64,000 nucleotides of DNA from Diogma glabrata (lineage: Eukaryota; Arthropoda; Insecta; Diptera; Cylindrotomidae). The stretch spans positions 375,519,328 through 375,583,327 of the forward strand of contig OY856186.1 of assembly GCA_963693315.1 (NCBI GenBank). The letters are read 5' to 3'. The position numbers were made by a program, and so were the translations under genes. Below are positions 22,494-35,033 of this stretch, in pieces (position 1 is the stretch's first letter; each line of letters starts with the position of its first letter). The notes beneath the pieces were generated by a model. The model was not told the origin of the DNA and ran no database searches. It saw only the letters and a program-made list of their open reading frames with translations.

Positions 22494-25490
22494 TATATGG
22501 AGGAGCTGAAATCTCACAGCTCTGAGATATCAAGACTTCGGTCTGGGTTAAGGATTTTGATATAGTTTTCGACAAAAAACTTTTATGGGGACATGGTTTT
22601 TGGTTTTGGGCAGCGATGTATATCAAACATAACTCTTTGTTAAAGTATTTTTTTATCTCTGTTTAGAAGTTTATTACAAAACTAACACGAAACATCAATA
22701 CGTTGCCGGAAAATTATAACAGATCATATATCAACATAATTTAATGAAAAGATGATATACTCAGCAAACTACTCAAAAACCTCTCCATTTAGCGTTTCGA
22801 GAAAATATTACAAAATCACAAATTCATATTTCTTTCAAAATTCCCAAAATATTGTAAAAATTAAATAAAATCAAACTTTTTTTCAAAATTCCACAAATAT
22901 TCCAAAAATTCTTATAAATTCTAACTTTTCCATAATTCTAAAAGTATTGCAAAAATCATTACAAAATCAAAAATTGAAACTTTTTTCAAAATTCCAAAAA
23001 TTATAATAAAATCAAAAATTTAAAATTTTTGAAAATTCTAAAAATATTCCAAAAAGTTTTACAAAATCAAAAATTAAAACTTTTTCCACAATTCTAAAAA
23101 TATTGCAAAAATTATTACAAAATCAAAAATACAAGCTTTTTTCAAAATTCCAAAAATATTTCAAAAACTATAACAAATTCAAAAATGTCCATGTCCAATC
23201 TAATTTTCAACTACATTTACGTCATAAAAACAGCTACATTTTTTTTTCCAAAAAATTGGCTAAAAAAATAAATGAAATCATTTTTTGACACACTTGACAT
23301 TATTTTTTTTACAAACTTATAATGCCATAATTCTCAATAATAATAATAAAATTTCATGTCATACAAATTATTAATTTTATTTTTTTCCGAAAAATTGGGT
23401 AAAAAAGTCAATTAAAATCTTTCTTTTGACACACTTGATTTTGATAACATTTTTTTGACAAACTTATAATACCATAATTCTCAATAATAAGAATAAAATT
23501 TCATTTCAAACAAATAATTAATTTTATTTTTTCCAAAAATTGGGTAAAAAACTAAATAAAAATATTTCTTTTGACAACATTTTTTTGACAAATTGATACT
23601 GCCATAATTTATTTATTTATATTTATTCAAAAAGTTTCTAACATACAGATTATAAATCCAATTACATGTTAGGTAGTATACATAAGATTAAAGTTTCTAC
23701 ACATTTGTATGCAAGTAATTTAGTGTTCCATATTTTTTTTTTTTTTTTTTATTATTCTAATCTATAATTTATTAGATCTGAATTCAATTTATGATAAAGA
23801 ATATTATTATATTGATAAGAAAACTAGATGAAAATAACAAAATGTTAAATTAGCAAATATTTAAAAAACAACAAAAATTAAATTAAATTAGTTTATAGTA
23901 ATTTCAAATTAAAATTAAAATTACGGAGCATGTTTTAACTTTAATAAGTTCCTTAGCTTATTAAGAGTTATACTGGACAAATCAATTTCATTGAACTTTA
24001 CATTAAGGAGTACTTGTATTCTGATTATCGGAGAGTTATTACGGAAATTATTACCAAATGTGTTAATTTGAAAACAAAGTGGATTTCTTATATTGTAGTG
24101 AGTATTTTCACGGTACTTAATGTAATCAATAATTACACAGTCAACTTTCAGATTAATTATCTTATATAATAAAATATATTCTCAATAATAATAATAAAAT
24201 TTTATTTCAAACAAATAATAAATTTAATTTTTTTCCAATAATTTGTGTAAAAAAATAAATAAAAATCTTTCTTTTGACACATCTGACTTGACAACATTTT
24301 TTTGACAAACTTATAATGCCATAATTCTCATTAATAATAATAAAAATTTATTTCAAACAAATTAATTTTATTTTTTTCCAAAAATTGGGTAAAAAACTAA
24401 ATAAAAATCTTTCTTTTAACACACTTGACAACATTTTTTTGACAAACTTATAATGCAATAATCTAGTTTTTGATCTCACATACCAATCCCTACAATCAAG
24501 ATTTCTCCAAATTCTATGTTCCTACTCGTAATCACTTAAAATGAACGTTTTTTAAGCCAAAAATATGAAAATTTGCTGTTTTTGACACACTTAACGATTT
24601 TTTGACACACTTCCGGTACAGTTATCGAACACAGCGTCGTTTCGGACATGTCCCTTGAGTATACCTATTTTTAGAACAAAAAAATTTTGAAATCCCTCCA
24701 GCGGTTTTCCCTGCAGCGTAGGTAATGACGTACGGCTGGACGGCCGGCCGGCAGACGGACATACATTTTTTTTTTGCTTTTTTAGAATCAGTAGAACCAA
24801 AACGTCGAGAAATGCCAAAAAAGTGGGGGTAAGAATATCACTTTTGGCTCATGAATGTAATACTTAGGTCTTTCAGACCGAAGTAAAATCTTTCTTTTGA
24901 CATACTTGACAACATTTTTTTGACAAACTTATAATGCCATAATTCTCAATAATAATAATAAAATTTCATTTCAAACAAATAATTCATTTTATTTTTTTCC
25001 AAAAAATTGGGTAAAAAAATAAATAAAAATCTTTCTTTTGACACACTTGACAACATTTTTTTGACAAACTTATGATGCAATAATCTCGATTTTGGTCTCA
25101 CATACCAATCCCGACCATCAAGATTTCTCCAAATTCAATGTTCCTACTCGTAATCACTTTTAATGAACGTTTTTAAGCCAAAATATGAAAATTTGCTGTT
25201 TTTGACACACTTAATGATTTTTTGACACACTTCCAGTACAGTTATCGAACACAGCGTCCTTTCGGACCTGTCCCTTGAGTATGCTTATTTAAAAAAAAAA
25301 ATGTTTGAAATCCCTCCAGCGGTTTTCCCTGCAGCGTAGGTGACGGACGGCCGGCAGACAGACATACATTTTTTTTTTTTGCTTTTTTAGAATCAGTAGG
25401 CCCTAAAACGTCGAGAAATGCGGGTAGTGGGGGTAAGAATTTCACTTTTGGCTCATGAATGTAATACTTAGGTCTTTCAGACCGAAGTAA
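22494..25490 (-). repeat. HINE/DINE-like AT-rich repeat, copy D, enlarged
   Basis: Left end ATATGGAGGAGCTGAAATCT with the hairpin and GACTTCGGTCTGG; right end TTTCAGACCGAAGTAA at 25477-25490. The conserved module with the CCGGCCGGCAGACGG-type block occurs twice (about 24590-24890 and 25200-25490), each ending in CAGACCGAAGTAA. The copy therefore carries a tandem duplication of its 5' half. A LINE fragment (23609-24180) has inserted among the 130-bp subrepeats, splitting GCCATAATT from CTCAATAATAATA. Confidence 0.65.
23609..24180 (-). pseudogene. 5'-truncated LINE, ORF2 C-terminus and 3' UTR
   Basis: A minus frame from about 24178 to a TAA at 23923-23921 reads YILLYKIINLKVDC, later RENTHYNIRNPLCFQINTFG, and ends with LNKLRNLLKLKHAP before the stop. 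YxxxRNP..F.....FG and a final LN-LR--LK- pattern are typical of the C-terminal end of Jockey/CR1-group ORF2 proteins. A 3' UTR follows and ends in a TAAA-rich tail next to the repeat at about 23609. The copy is about 570 bp with no catalytic domains. Confidence 0.75.
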
Positions 25491-25773
25491 TTTGCTTACG
25501 ATTCACCTTAAACCAAGGTAATGCATTCTCATTTATTTGAGTAATTAATATGCTCGGTTATTTTTCAATAATTCAAATAAATTTTATCTACCCTCCAGTC
25601 AAAATTTAAATAAATTTCAGAAAACTAAAATGTTTGATCTGAGATGCACATTAAAAGTTAATGTTTTTAGAACAAAAAGAACGCTCTCTACAAATGTTGG
25701 TATGTTTTTTAGAGTAAGGTTGTAATTTGCATAACTTCAAAAACTCAATAGATTCAGAAGCAATAGTGTCAGA

Positions 25774-26250
25774 ATTCAGAAACTACAACGGTTGTTAGTA
25801 GAAATTTCAAATATAACAGCGTCCAAAAATAATAAGTCAAATATTTCTAAATAATACAACTCAAAATCTTTATTTACAATTAAAATTCTCTTTATTTTTA
25901 TTTACACGATTTAATATTCACAGCGTTCCATTTACAATTAATCTATTCTGTCCAAAATAATCTGACTAAATAGTATTTCATCCGTTTTAGAAGAATCGAT
26001 CGTATTCGGTATAATAATTTTGTACGTTTTCTAGAAAAAAAACGCAATATAATATTTAAAAATCAAATATAATACAGATATTTTTTTGTTATTTTATCCT
26101 TCCTAGAAAATAATTACAACAAATATTGTATTTGTTTCATAAACATACGATTGATGATGATGATTATGAATTTTCTGGTATAGGGGTTTCCTTAATGCTG
26201 AATTGTAATTTTATGTTTTATTTCGTAACGATTTTGTTATAACCGTAACA
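25774..26250 (-). repeat. Probable solo LTR, gypsy-type
   Basis: Read on the minus strand it starts TGTTACGGTTATAAC (26250) and ends near CAACCGTTGTAGTTTC, with an AATAAA-containing stretch inside, and resembles 16109-16521 over its length. No internal gypsy sequence lies on either side, hence solo. Boundaries are approximate and no TSD was found. Confidence 0.4.
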
Positions 26251-28080
26251 ATATTATTATTTATATGCGTTGAGTCAGTTTATATTTAATTTTCAGTCTT
26301 AATTAAATAAATTTCTTCCCCGTTGAGATTTCATTTTTATAAACTAAATTTATAAGTAAACAAATGTTCAATTAATTAAAATACGTTTTTTTTTAATCGT
26401 AAAAAGTAATCTTTATTAGAAACGATATTATTAAGGCGATTCATTTTTATGTCATTTTCATTCTAGATTGAAGATAACCAAACAAAGAAATAAATAAATA
26501 ATCTTATTAGTTATTTTCTTTGAACATCGTTTTTTGAACTTTAGATTAAACTTTTGGATTATCTCTGCAAACTATTAAGTCTCGACATTAATAATTTACA
26601 AAATCATTTCGCTTTTAACCTTTCTGAAATTGAACTGATTGCTCTCGACGGAATTTGACTTATATTTAAGAGATACATATTACGTGTTTTTGATATTTTT
26701 ATAGAGAAAAGCTTTTTAAAATAAAACAACTAATATAAAAATAAAATTTTTGTTCAGTAGAAATGAAAATAAAACTAGCAATCAATAGCAAACACTTTTT
26801 TCCTAAATTAAATTCACACATCAGATTAGTATTTGATTGGTAGTTTGCTTTAGCAAAACTGCCTACGCCTTTTTAATAATAAATAACGGAGGAGAAGTGG
26901 CGTTAAATAATATCTTTAGGATGTCAAACCTAAAATCAATTAGTGATGGAACAAAATAAAGAAAAGTTGATTGAATAAACCGAAAAAACCTTATTCAAAA
27001 ACCTTTATAGAACTTTTCAACTAATAACTCAATTTGATTTTATATTACATCATCATGCTATTTCCTCATTTAAAAAGGTAAAGTTAATTTAAAATTTAGA
27101 AGAAAAAAATAGTTTTTCGTTCATAAAAAATGGTTAAATGGAGCTAAATTTAGTTAAACTAAATCAATATACAACATGAAATTGCTTTTCACTTCTACTA
27201 ATAAAATTTACGTTTTAGGAATTTTAATTATAAAAAAATCAATATGTATAGAAAATTGTTTGTTATTGTCAAACCCACGTGTTATTTACAACAAATACTT
27301 GCGAAAAAATGTACAAGTTTCGCGCATGCTGCTAAAAATTCCAATACATGCATATCCTGTGAGGAAAAAAAACCTATTGATATTTTGTCCTAATGTCGAA
27401 AATGTCATTTAGGGTTCAAAAATACGATTAGATACAATTGCTATGTTTATGATTCGTTTATTATTTGATCAGATTTTCATTTAGATAGAAAACTAATTCT
27501 TTTTTATGATTATGTCAATAATGGAGAGGTTTTTCATCTATATTTGACGAAAAACCTAGTTTAAATTTTTGGAGGAATTTTGTATTTAACTTCTTTAACG
27601 TGACCACACCACAATTGAAAAATGGTACGTCACCACTATTAAAAAAATTATATCAAACTGAATTTTTTTGGAAATTTACCCTTTAAGCATCGATAACATT
27701 AATAGTAGATTATACACCAAGGGAGAGAAGAGCATGTTTTCTCCCGAGGTGTGTTTGAGTCGCTACATATATCTGAGGTAGATAACATGCTCCCTTCCAA
27801 GGTGTGTATACTATTTTTTGCACGACCACAATTTATAATTATGATATAAAAAACTAAATCTTATCATTTAAAGAGAATGAAAATTATAATTTTTAAAGTT
27901 CATCTTAGCAGGCGGCATTTATTCAAATTTGTATGAATTTATCGTAAATATTCCTGTTTCCATGAAAACTATCATTGTTGTCATGATTTGTTATTTTTTA
28001 CTCCTTGGGGAGTAAAAGATACAATCCGCTCCCGTAAATAAGGGAGCGGAATTGAACATTATATACAACGAGTGCAAAAA
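26251..28080. other. AT-rich intergenic, no recognised gene
   Basis: Only anonymous sequence. Small hairpins occur at about 27719-27755 (CACCAAGGGAGA paired with TCTCCCGAGGTG) and 28028-28052 (CCGCTCCC / GGGAGCGG). A 78-codon frame at 27176-27412 has no motif. Confidence 0.4.
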
Positions 28081-28247
28081 AGTTTACAAGTTACTAGTTG
28101 GCGAGTTTAAAAGCTGGAGAGTAGATTGTAAAGGAGCCAACCAATCAAGTTTTTCGGTAGATCTGCTAGTTAGATAGTGGACATGATCACACTACGCGAG
28201 TTTTATACTAGCTGCTAGTAAACTCGCTGGCTAGTTGATTGTAAACT
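28081..28247. mobile_element. Small MITE-like inverted repeat element
   Basis: The left end AGTTTACAAGTTACTAGTTG and the reverse complement of the right end AGTTTACAATCAACTAGCCA are related, and both continue into GCGAGTTTA. The total is 167 bp with no coding capacity. No target duplication was seen, so the superfamily is undetermined. Confidence 0.5.
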
Positions 28248-29058
28248 ATATCTTAGTGTCATCGATGCTTTACAAATTATATTTTGTTTTGGACATCTCT
28301 AAAACCAAATCTGCAAAAATTTACGTCTGTGGATGAGTTAAAATTAAAATGTTATTGAACTTAAAACTAAATTTATTTGGTTCAAAACTTTTTTCTAAAT
28401 TAATTTCACACATCAGATTAGTACGTGATTGGTATTCAAGATTTTATTAAAATTTATCTATACGATAGTAATGGATCTGACCATTATTTGGTTTTTTGAG
28501 AATTATAAGCCAGGAGGCGTTCAAGTATTAGGTAATTAGGCTTGACGGAGAAGGGGGTTCTTCAATTTTTTCTTAATTTTGTTGACAATGAGAGTGGGTT
28601 AAATATCAAAATTATAAAACAATAAACATATTTTTTTCTACTACCCAACATAAAAAATCTACTTTCGATGTTTGTACTTTATTCATTGAATCGAAAACTT
28701 CTTTTTCGTCACCGGTGATAAAAAAACCTATACAAATTACTTTTTTTTTTCTTTTTTTTTTTTTTTTTTACACAATGTAAATAAGACACGAAGTCTTCTC
28801 AATGCTTACATTGCCTAGTTTAATAATAATATAGAGACAAGACAAAAAAAAACAGAATTCAAAAATAATAACAAAGAGCTAAAAACTAACAATACTAAAG
28901 CTTATAAAAATTAAAATTAAACAAATATGAATTGACATTAAATTTGAAATGAGATGGGAATTTTTACGGATCATATTGTTTAGGAGTAATTCTTAAGCTT
29001 TTAAAATAAAACAAACAGTTTCTTTTGAAGTGCGCTGTACTTTCCAATGTTTTAATAT

Positions 29059-31439
29059 TTATCGGTAGTTTGTTCCAAAGTTTGAAACCATGCACGAAAG
29101 TTGTACTATAAGGTTAGTGCGACACATAGGCAATAACAGGTTCTTGGTGCGAGGCGAAGAAGCAAAAATGATTAGAGAATACAAATATGAAGGATGCTGA
29201 GAGTGTATTATTTTAAAAATAAACAAGACTACACGGAAAAAGTAATAAAACATCAAATCCATTCCCAAAATTGTTTTAATATACGGCGAAACATGGTCAT
29301 AATATCGAAGATCGTATATGTATCTAATACAAGAGTTAAAAGCCAGTCTAATTTTTCTTTCATTTTCATAACCCATATTATAAAATAAAATATCGCCATT
29401 CAAAAAATGCGGCATAACTAGAGATTTAATTAGGAAAATGCGAAGCTCTAGTGGACAGCTGAACATTAAGCTGTAATCCATTTTTCACAACCCAGTCAGA
29501 AATAGCAGAAAGATCCTGATTAAGCAGCTCAAAGGTACGTTCAATGTGACATTTGGATCCAAAAATATAAATTTGAAAATCGTGAAAAACTTTTTGAGTT
29601 CTCTCAGTAAGATATGAAAATATAAGCCGGGCAGCCTGATCAGAAAAGCCAAAAAAAAGTTTAAGCTTTTGTACAAGACACGTATGCCCAATAGTTTCAA
29701 AAGCATGACTGAAATCAAGTAAAGTGAGTAATGAAAAGTTACCTATATCAATTTGCGTTGCAATCGAGTTTACTACTTTTGTTAGTGCTGTTATGGTGCT
29801 GTGGCCACTTCTAAACCCTGATTGAAAAGGATCCAGTAGATCATTTTGATTTAAGTATAACGACATTTGATCCTTTAGAAGCATTTCGAATACCTTAGAG
29901 AGTGCTGGTAAGATACTAATGGGTCTAAAATCGCTGACCAAGATTGGCTGAGATATTTTGGGGATGGGCACAACTATAGCCATTTTCCAAAGATCAGGAA
30001 ATAGGGAAGAATAAACAAAATGGTTGAAAATATGAGCAACATGTTGAATAATATTTGGAAGAAGTATTTTAAGAAATTTTAGTGGGATTTCATCGCTACC
30101 AACGGCATCAGATTGAATTTTAGAAAAAGCCAGCACAATTTCATCAAGTGAAAAAGGAATAAATGAGAAAGTTGTCTGAAATGTGAAATCGCGATAAGGT
30201 AGTGGCAAAACGATGGGATTTTGTATGATAGCGGTGAAGTGTTTATTAAAATCATTAGGCAGAGTAGCCCAATTTATTTAAGTTCTGCCAAAGTTTCCTG
30301 GATGGTAGATCGATTTTGAGCATGGAATTATAATAATCACGTTTAGAAGTTTTAATTAACAGTGTAACCTTGTTGCGTAATCTAGAGAAAATTTTACGAT
30401 CCTCAGCCGATTTAGATTTAATATAGATTTTAAACGCAGCATCTCTCATTTCAATAGCAGCAAGTATATGAGGTTTCATCCATGGGGTACTAGGATTGCG
30501 CAAAAGAACTTTTTTACCAGGTACATGCAAGCTATACAGCTCAGAGATGTGGGAATTAAATATACGTAGTTTGTCGTTTGGATCAACTGTTTCGTAAATT
30601 AGATGCCAATCCAGCAACTCAAGATCTCTGTTCAACTCCAACAACTTAATTTGTGTAATGTCACGAACATGAATATAAACGTTAGAAGGGGTGGGGACTC
30701 GATAATTAAAGGCAAAAAAAATAATGTCATGATCCGAAATTCCTGTTGAGGTTTGCCCGAAGTTTGAAACTCTCGCCATATCCGCGGAGTGAATAAAAAA
30801 TATGTCTAGTAGCGAATCTAAACGAGTAGGATTTGATGGAATAATGAACAGGGACAATGACGATAGTAGGTCAGCAAAATTCGACGTAATGTGGGATAAA
30901 GGGGAAGCATTTAGGTTAAAATTAAAATCACCCATTAAAATAATATGCTTGTACTCATGTATTACAGAATTCAGTATTTCCTCAATAGCGTTAACATCAG
31001 AAACTGATGTCGGTGGAGGGTTATAAAAAACACCTATCAATATTTTTCCCCCAGATAGAGAGAGTTCAACTAATAAGTGTTCGACTTTAACTAGGGACGA
31101 TCTCGCAATTATTTTTGATTTAAAATTGGATTTTATGTATAATGCCACCCCACCTCCGATCTTTAATCTACCATTACGCAACAGTTTGAATCCCTGAATA
31201 TTAACCGAGGAAAGGGTATTCTTAGGACTTAGCCAAGTTTCAGTTATACCAAGAATATGAAGATTAGAAGTACGGAGAAACATGCTTAATTCATCAAAAT
31301 GGGCCGGGATACTACGAGCATTGATATGAGCCATCAAAAGAGAGTATTTTGAACATTTAAGGGTTCTATTAATTATCCCTGCTACAGGATGAATTATTTC
31401 CTGCATGGCTTCATCGACAGTATGATTAGAGGAGCTCAT
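29059..31439 (-). pseudogene. LINE ORF2 (endonuclease-reverse transcriptase), broken
   Basis: Frame 31439-30255 encodes an apurinic endonuclease with NARSIPAH, the metal-binding ITETWL, MGDFNFN and SDHD motifs, then the linker (PWMKPHILAAIEMRDAAFK). A frameshift near 30265 moves the reading to 30208-29426, which holds RT motifs RPISILPALSKVFE, FQSGFRSGHST and TLLDFSHAFETIGH. The first catalytic Asp of the usual (S/K)AFD reads Glu. The GVPQGS and YADD blocks are missing: after TERTQKVFHDF the frame jumps to LNQDLSAISDWVVKNGLQLN, an internal deletion. The C-terminal domain continues in 29481-29059. The protein would nick target DNA at best and could not reverse transcribe. Confidence 0.85.
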
Positions 31440-31768
31440 AAAAGGATCCGTACAGCATACTCAAAAGAAACGAAAAACAGGAAAATAGTAAAAAATACAA
31501 TAATGATCTAATCAAAAATGAAAAACTCCCCACAAAAACAATCCGTAAAATAACAAATAATAAATACATTGAAAGCAAAGCAATCTTATCGTAAATGAAA
31601 TATAAACCTAACTTATATGAAAAAAACAACAAATTTAATTTTAAATCACTACCTAAATAAAAAGAAAAATTTAACGAAATTTCATAAAAAAAAGCAATTA
31701 ATAATATTAAAAATAAGAACAACAACAAAAACAATACCGTAATACATATGATGAGTTGTAAACAAATG

Positions 31769-32268
31769 TTAAATAGATTCATTAATAAGTTTAAGGAGAT
31801 CGTTGAATGAAAGCAGTGTGATATATTTATCTTCGTTATGGGTTTTAACAGCAACCCTACCATTACGGATAGTAACACTACGAAAAAGATTAAGATGCTT
31901 CTTAGTTTCAGCTTTAACCTTGTTGAACAAATCATAGGTTTCCTTGCTAAGGTGATCATTGAGATAAACTCTTAGGTTTAGTTCAGATAACTTCAGATCA
32001 CGAAGAGTTATTGAAGAAGATTTGATTGAATGATAGTTGTATAAAATTTTATTCTTCATTGAAATCTCCGTAAAACGGACCAATAAAGTCGGTGTTCCTT
32101 TTCCAGATTTGTCAGCAAATCTACTGACTAATACGATGCACTTCACAAGATCTAGATCCAGGATGTTCCCAACTCTGATAACAATTTCAGTGTCAGATAT
32201 ATTATTATAAACTGGCAGATTGGAGATAACAATACAAGAGTACCTAGTGACGAAAGTAATTTTTTAAA
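31769..32268 (-). pseudogene. LINE ORF1, C-terminal part
   Basis: The frame can be followed from about 32268 (ITFVTRYSCIVISNLPVYNN) to the stop at 31769 (LINESI). A short 'NLP...D' start followed by a basic, RNA-binding-like stretch (SFNDLL near the end, TKKHLNLFRSV before it) fits the RRM/CTD-like end of LINE ORF1 proteins that bind element RNA. The N-terminus is missing. About 330 bp separate it from ORF2. The 177-codon Phe/Leu-rich frame at 31426-31959 overlaps it and is a shadow. Confidence 0.6.
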
Positions 32269-33308
32269 AGCCATCTATTTTCTAATTTCTTAACTAGAAT
32301 AAACCATCCTAGAATGCCTGTTACAACTGATTGTCTGTTGATTGAATAAAATAATTTTAAATTTTGTTAGTGTTAATTTGTCTCTGTTTGGATGATGACG
32401 TTAATTTATTTTTGAATTATATACGGACAATTTACATTAAAATTGTAAAAATAATAATAGTTAAATATATAATATTCATATATTCTTTTTAAATAGTGTG
32501 ATAAAAAACAGTTGGTGTTAAGATATTTTTAAAAAATATTATTTCACCTATTCATTTAACAAAAATGAAAAAAAAATATTTATTTTAGGTAAAATAATTT
32601 AGGTTGTGTTAAAATATATCAAGAATTTACGTAACGTCATACCTAGGGTTTCTAATCCGGATATCCGGATATCGAATTATCCGGATTATTCGACCATATT
32701 TTGACTATTCGATTATCCGGATACTTTTTTGCAACTATCCGAATATTAAAAAACCCTTTATTTTGTAAAAAATTAATCAAATTGGGTTGAGAAGTTCAAA
32801 TAACAATTAACTTGCGTTGCAAAGTTTGTTAGTGCAGTGAAGTGACTACAAGTTTTAAAAATTTATTTACAACTTTAATGTTTTGAAAACTGTAATCATT
32901 GAATATTTTATGAAACACTTCGTGAATCTGCAGTGTAAAGATATTTTACTAATATTTATTTAATGCTATATTAATTTTAAAAAAATAATGTTTTATAAAC
33001 TTGTGGCCCTGTCAATAAAATCTGAAGTGTTGGCTATTTTTGAAAGTTTATGAGAGCTGTACTTATAAATTATGACTCTAAGGAAATCACTAATGAAATT
33101 ACTTTTGAAAGTGAAGATGAAGAAAGTCTAATTAGTGAAGTTTGTATAAGAAAACGTGACTGCAGAAAGTACTTGAGAATGCTATTGCTTTAATTACTCA
33201 TGTTGAGAAGCAGAATGAAGTTAGTTCCATATTGCTGAAAAAAGATTTCATTTATTTAAATAATTATAAAAAACGGAGGGTAATTTAAATATTCTATATT
33301 GCGTATTA

Positions 33309-33446
33309 TTACCAATAAAACCTACATCGACTGCAACGGAGCGGGTATTTTCAATTGCTGGTCTTACCAGGACAAGCTGAAAATGCTTTAAGCTGAAAAT
33401 GGCGATCGAGTAGAAAAGTCGTATTGTGATCCGAGGTTTAAATTAA
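33309..33446 (+). pseudogene. hAT transposase C-terminal remnant
   Basis: The frame reads LPIKPTSTATERVFSIAGLT, then stops at TGA, continues KCFKLKMAIE, and stops again before IVIRGLN and a TAA. P-TS(T/S)--ERVFS--G is the core of the hATC dimerisation domain. The rest of the gene upstream (33040-33290, e.g. FESEDEESLISEV) is only partly readable. Confidence 0.75.
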
Positions 33447-33977
33447 ATTTTAATTTTTTTATCATTTATTTGAAATATTAAATATCATCTTCTTTGCAAA
33501 GTAAATCTCCTTGTGAAGTAAATTAAATATTATAAATAAACTGAAAGTGTAATTAAGTCCAAAACAATTAATTACTGTGAGTGATAGATAGTTTATGGCC
33601 ATTGGTTTATTTGCCTCAGCCTTTAAAGAATTGTTGCAACAAAGGTTGTTTAATTGTGTTACAGTTCATAGTGATAATATTTTATAGATATTTTATTAAT
33701 ATATTATTAATTTGAATCAGTTTTTGCAAATCATATTAAAAATATCATCCAAACTCATTATAAATCAAACGTAACCTAACTGTTCGCTCAACCTATAATA
33801 ATTTTCATGTATTGAGGTTAGAATTTTTCATTACTGCATTATTTGATCATCTTTAAAAAAAAAGTGTTACACTCCAATTAAATATTTGTGCCACAGTATA
33901 TAGTGTGTGTAAATAATCAGTAATAATCAGAGTAAATAATCTACAAACTAAATCGATCTAAATGTAAAATTTTATGA

Positions 33978-34841
33978 ATGGGGAGTGTTGATACAAATAT
34001 TGAACCACGTTCGCTTCGGAGCAAATCCGTATCCACTGTGACATCTTCTTTGTTAACTAATACATTAAAAATGCCAAACAATTCCACTCCAACTAACAAA
34101 GACATCATTGAGGCCATAGCTTCACTTAAAACCGAAGTAGCTTCACTTAAAACCGAAATGAAAATGGACTTGAAAGATATGAAAGTCGAAATAAGAAATA
34201 TCGCAAGCTCAGTTGAAAATTTAAAGAGTGACCTACAAAATACACAAGTTGCTTTATCAGAAGTCCAGTCTAAACAACATGTAGCCGATTCCAATGTGTT
34301 GCAACTAAAACAAGAACTCAATTTTCTTAAACAAAAGGCGCTTTGTAACGACATTATCATTGCAGGAATTCATATTGAAACTGATACTGGATTAACGGAA
34401 AATAATGTAGTAGAAACTATTTTGAATCGTTTTCAAATAACCATGGATAAAGTTGAATATTACTATGGAAGAACTATTCCACCAAAAGAGAAGAATGAAG
34501 CCAGCAATTTCATGCTACTTCAAATTATAGTGCGGTTTATCAACTACACCACCAAGTTAGACCTATTAAAACAAAAGAAGCAGTGTGGTAAACTGTTTCA
34601 AAATCAACTGTTTCCAAATTCATCAGCAGTAACGAATGAAATATTTATAAATGAACGTTTAACTCCATATAATAGTGACCTCCTAAAAAAGCTAAATGAG
34701 TTAAAGAAAAAAAAGTTAATCCAATATACTTGGTACGGCCATGGACATTTGTACGCAAAAATAGGAAATGATAATAATGAAATTGCACTCAAAATACAAT
34801 CAACAGAAGATGTCATCGAACTTGAACAAAAATTATTTTAA
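33978..34841 (+). CDS. LINE ORF1 RNA-binding protein
   Basis: 287 residues, open. A Ser/Thr-rich N-terminus is followed by a heptad-patterned coiled coil (about 35-120; repeated ASLKTEV/ASLKTEM, then LKSDLQNTQVALSEVQ) that would trimerise or dimerise the protein. Next comes an RRM-like region with NDIIIAGIHIETD, and a C-terminal domain with YYGR, FINERLT and IQYTWYGHGHLYAKI. This layout is that of L1-type ORF1p/Transposase_22-like proteins, which coat element RNA and act as chaperones. The GHGHLYAK block replaces the usual 'W...GKI..K' motif. The annotated start gives a complete domain order; a downstream Met at 34071 (MPNNSTPTNK) is an alternative start. Confidence 0.8.
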   Translation: MGSVDTNIEPRSLRSKSVSTVTSSLLTNTLKMPNNSTPTNKDIIEAIASLKTEVASLKTEMKMDLKDMKVEIRNIASSVENLKSDLQNTQVALSEVQSKQHVADSNVLQLKQELNFLKQKALCNDIIIAGIHIETDTGLTENNVVETILNRFQITMDKVEYYYGRTIPPKEKNEASNFMLLQIIVRFINYTTKLDLLKQKKQCGKLFQNQLFPNSSAVTNEIFINERLTPYNSDLLKKLNELKKKKLIQYTWYGHGHLYAKIGNDNNEIALKIQSTEDVIELEQKLF

Positions 34842-35033
34842 CAATAAACCAAACTAATTAATGACCTCACATCACAATAACAGCTGTAGAGAAAAAAAAT
34901 AACAAACAAAAACTGTATCTTTCTCTACGCATTGCATAGAAAAAAATTTTTAAACAATTTTTCAATTTAATTTGATTTCATTACATCTCTAATCGTTTTT
35001 TTTTCTTTTTTTTCCTTAGATCAAGTATTAAGG

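Larger units (their letters stand above)
28741..32268 (-). mobile_element. APE-type LINE, decayed, minus strand
   Basis: The 3' end is a poly(A) tract seen as T-rich 28741-28770 on the plus strand. Upstream on the minus strand are ORF2 (RT then endonuclease) and the end of ORF1. The 5' end is probably truncated within ORF1 near 32268. No target duplication was recognised. It is a different family from the LINE at 33.9-38.4 kb: the endonuclease and ORF1 sequences are clearly distinct. Confidence 0.8.

Noticed and set aside
31426..31959. 177-codon Phe/Leu-rich minus frame resembling a membrane protein
   Set aside because: It overlaps the LINE ORF1 frame and the ORF1-ORF2 spacer; the hydrophobicity comes from A-rich sequence read in antisense register.
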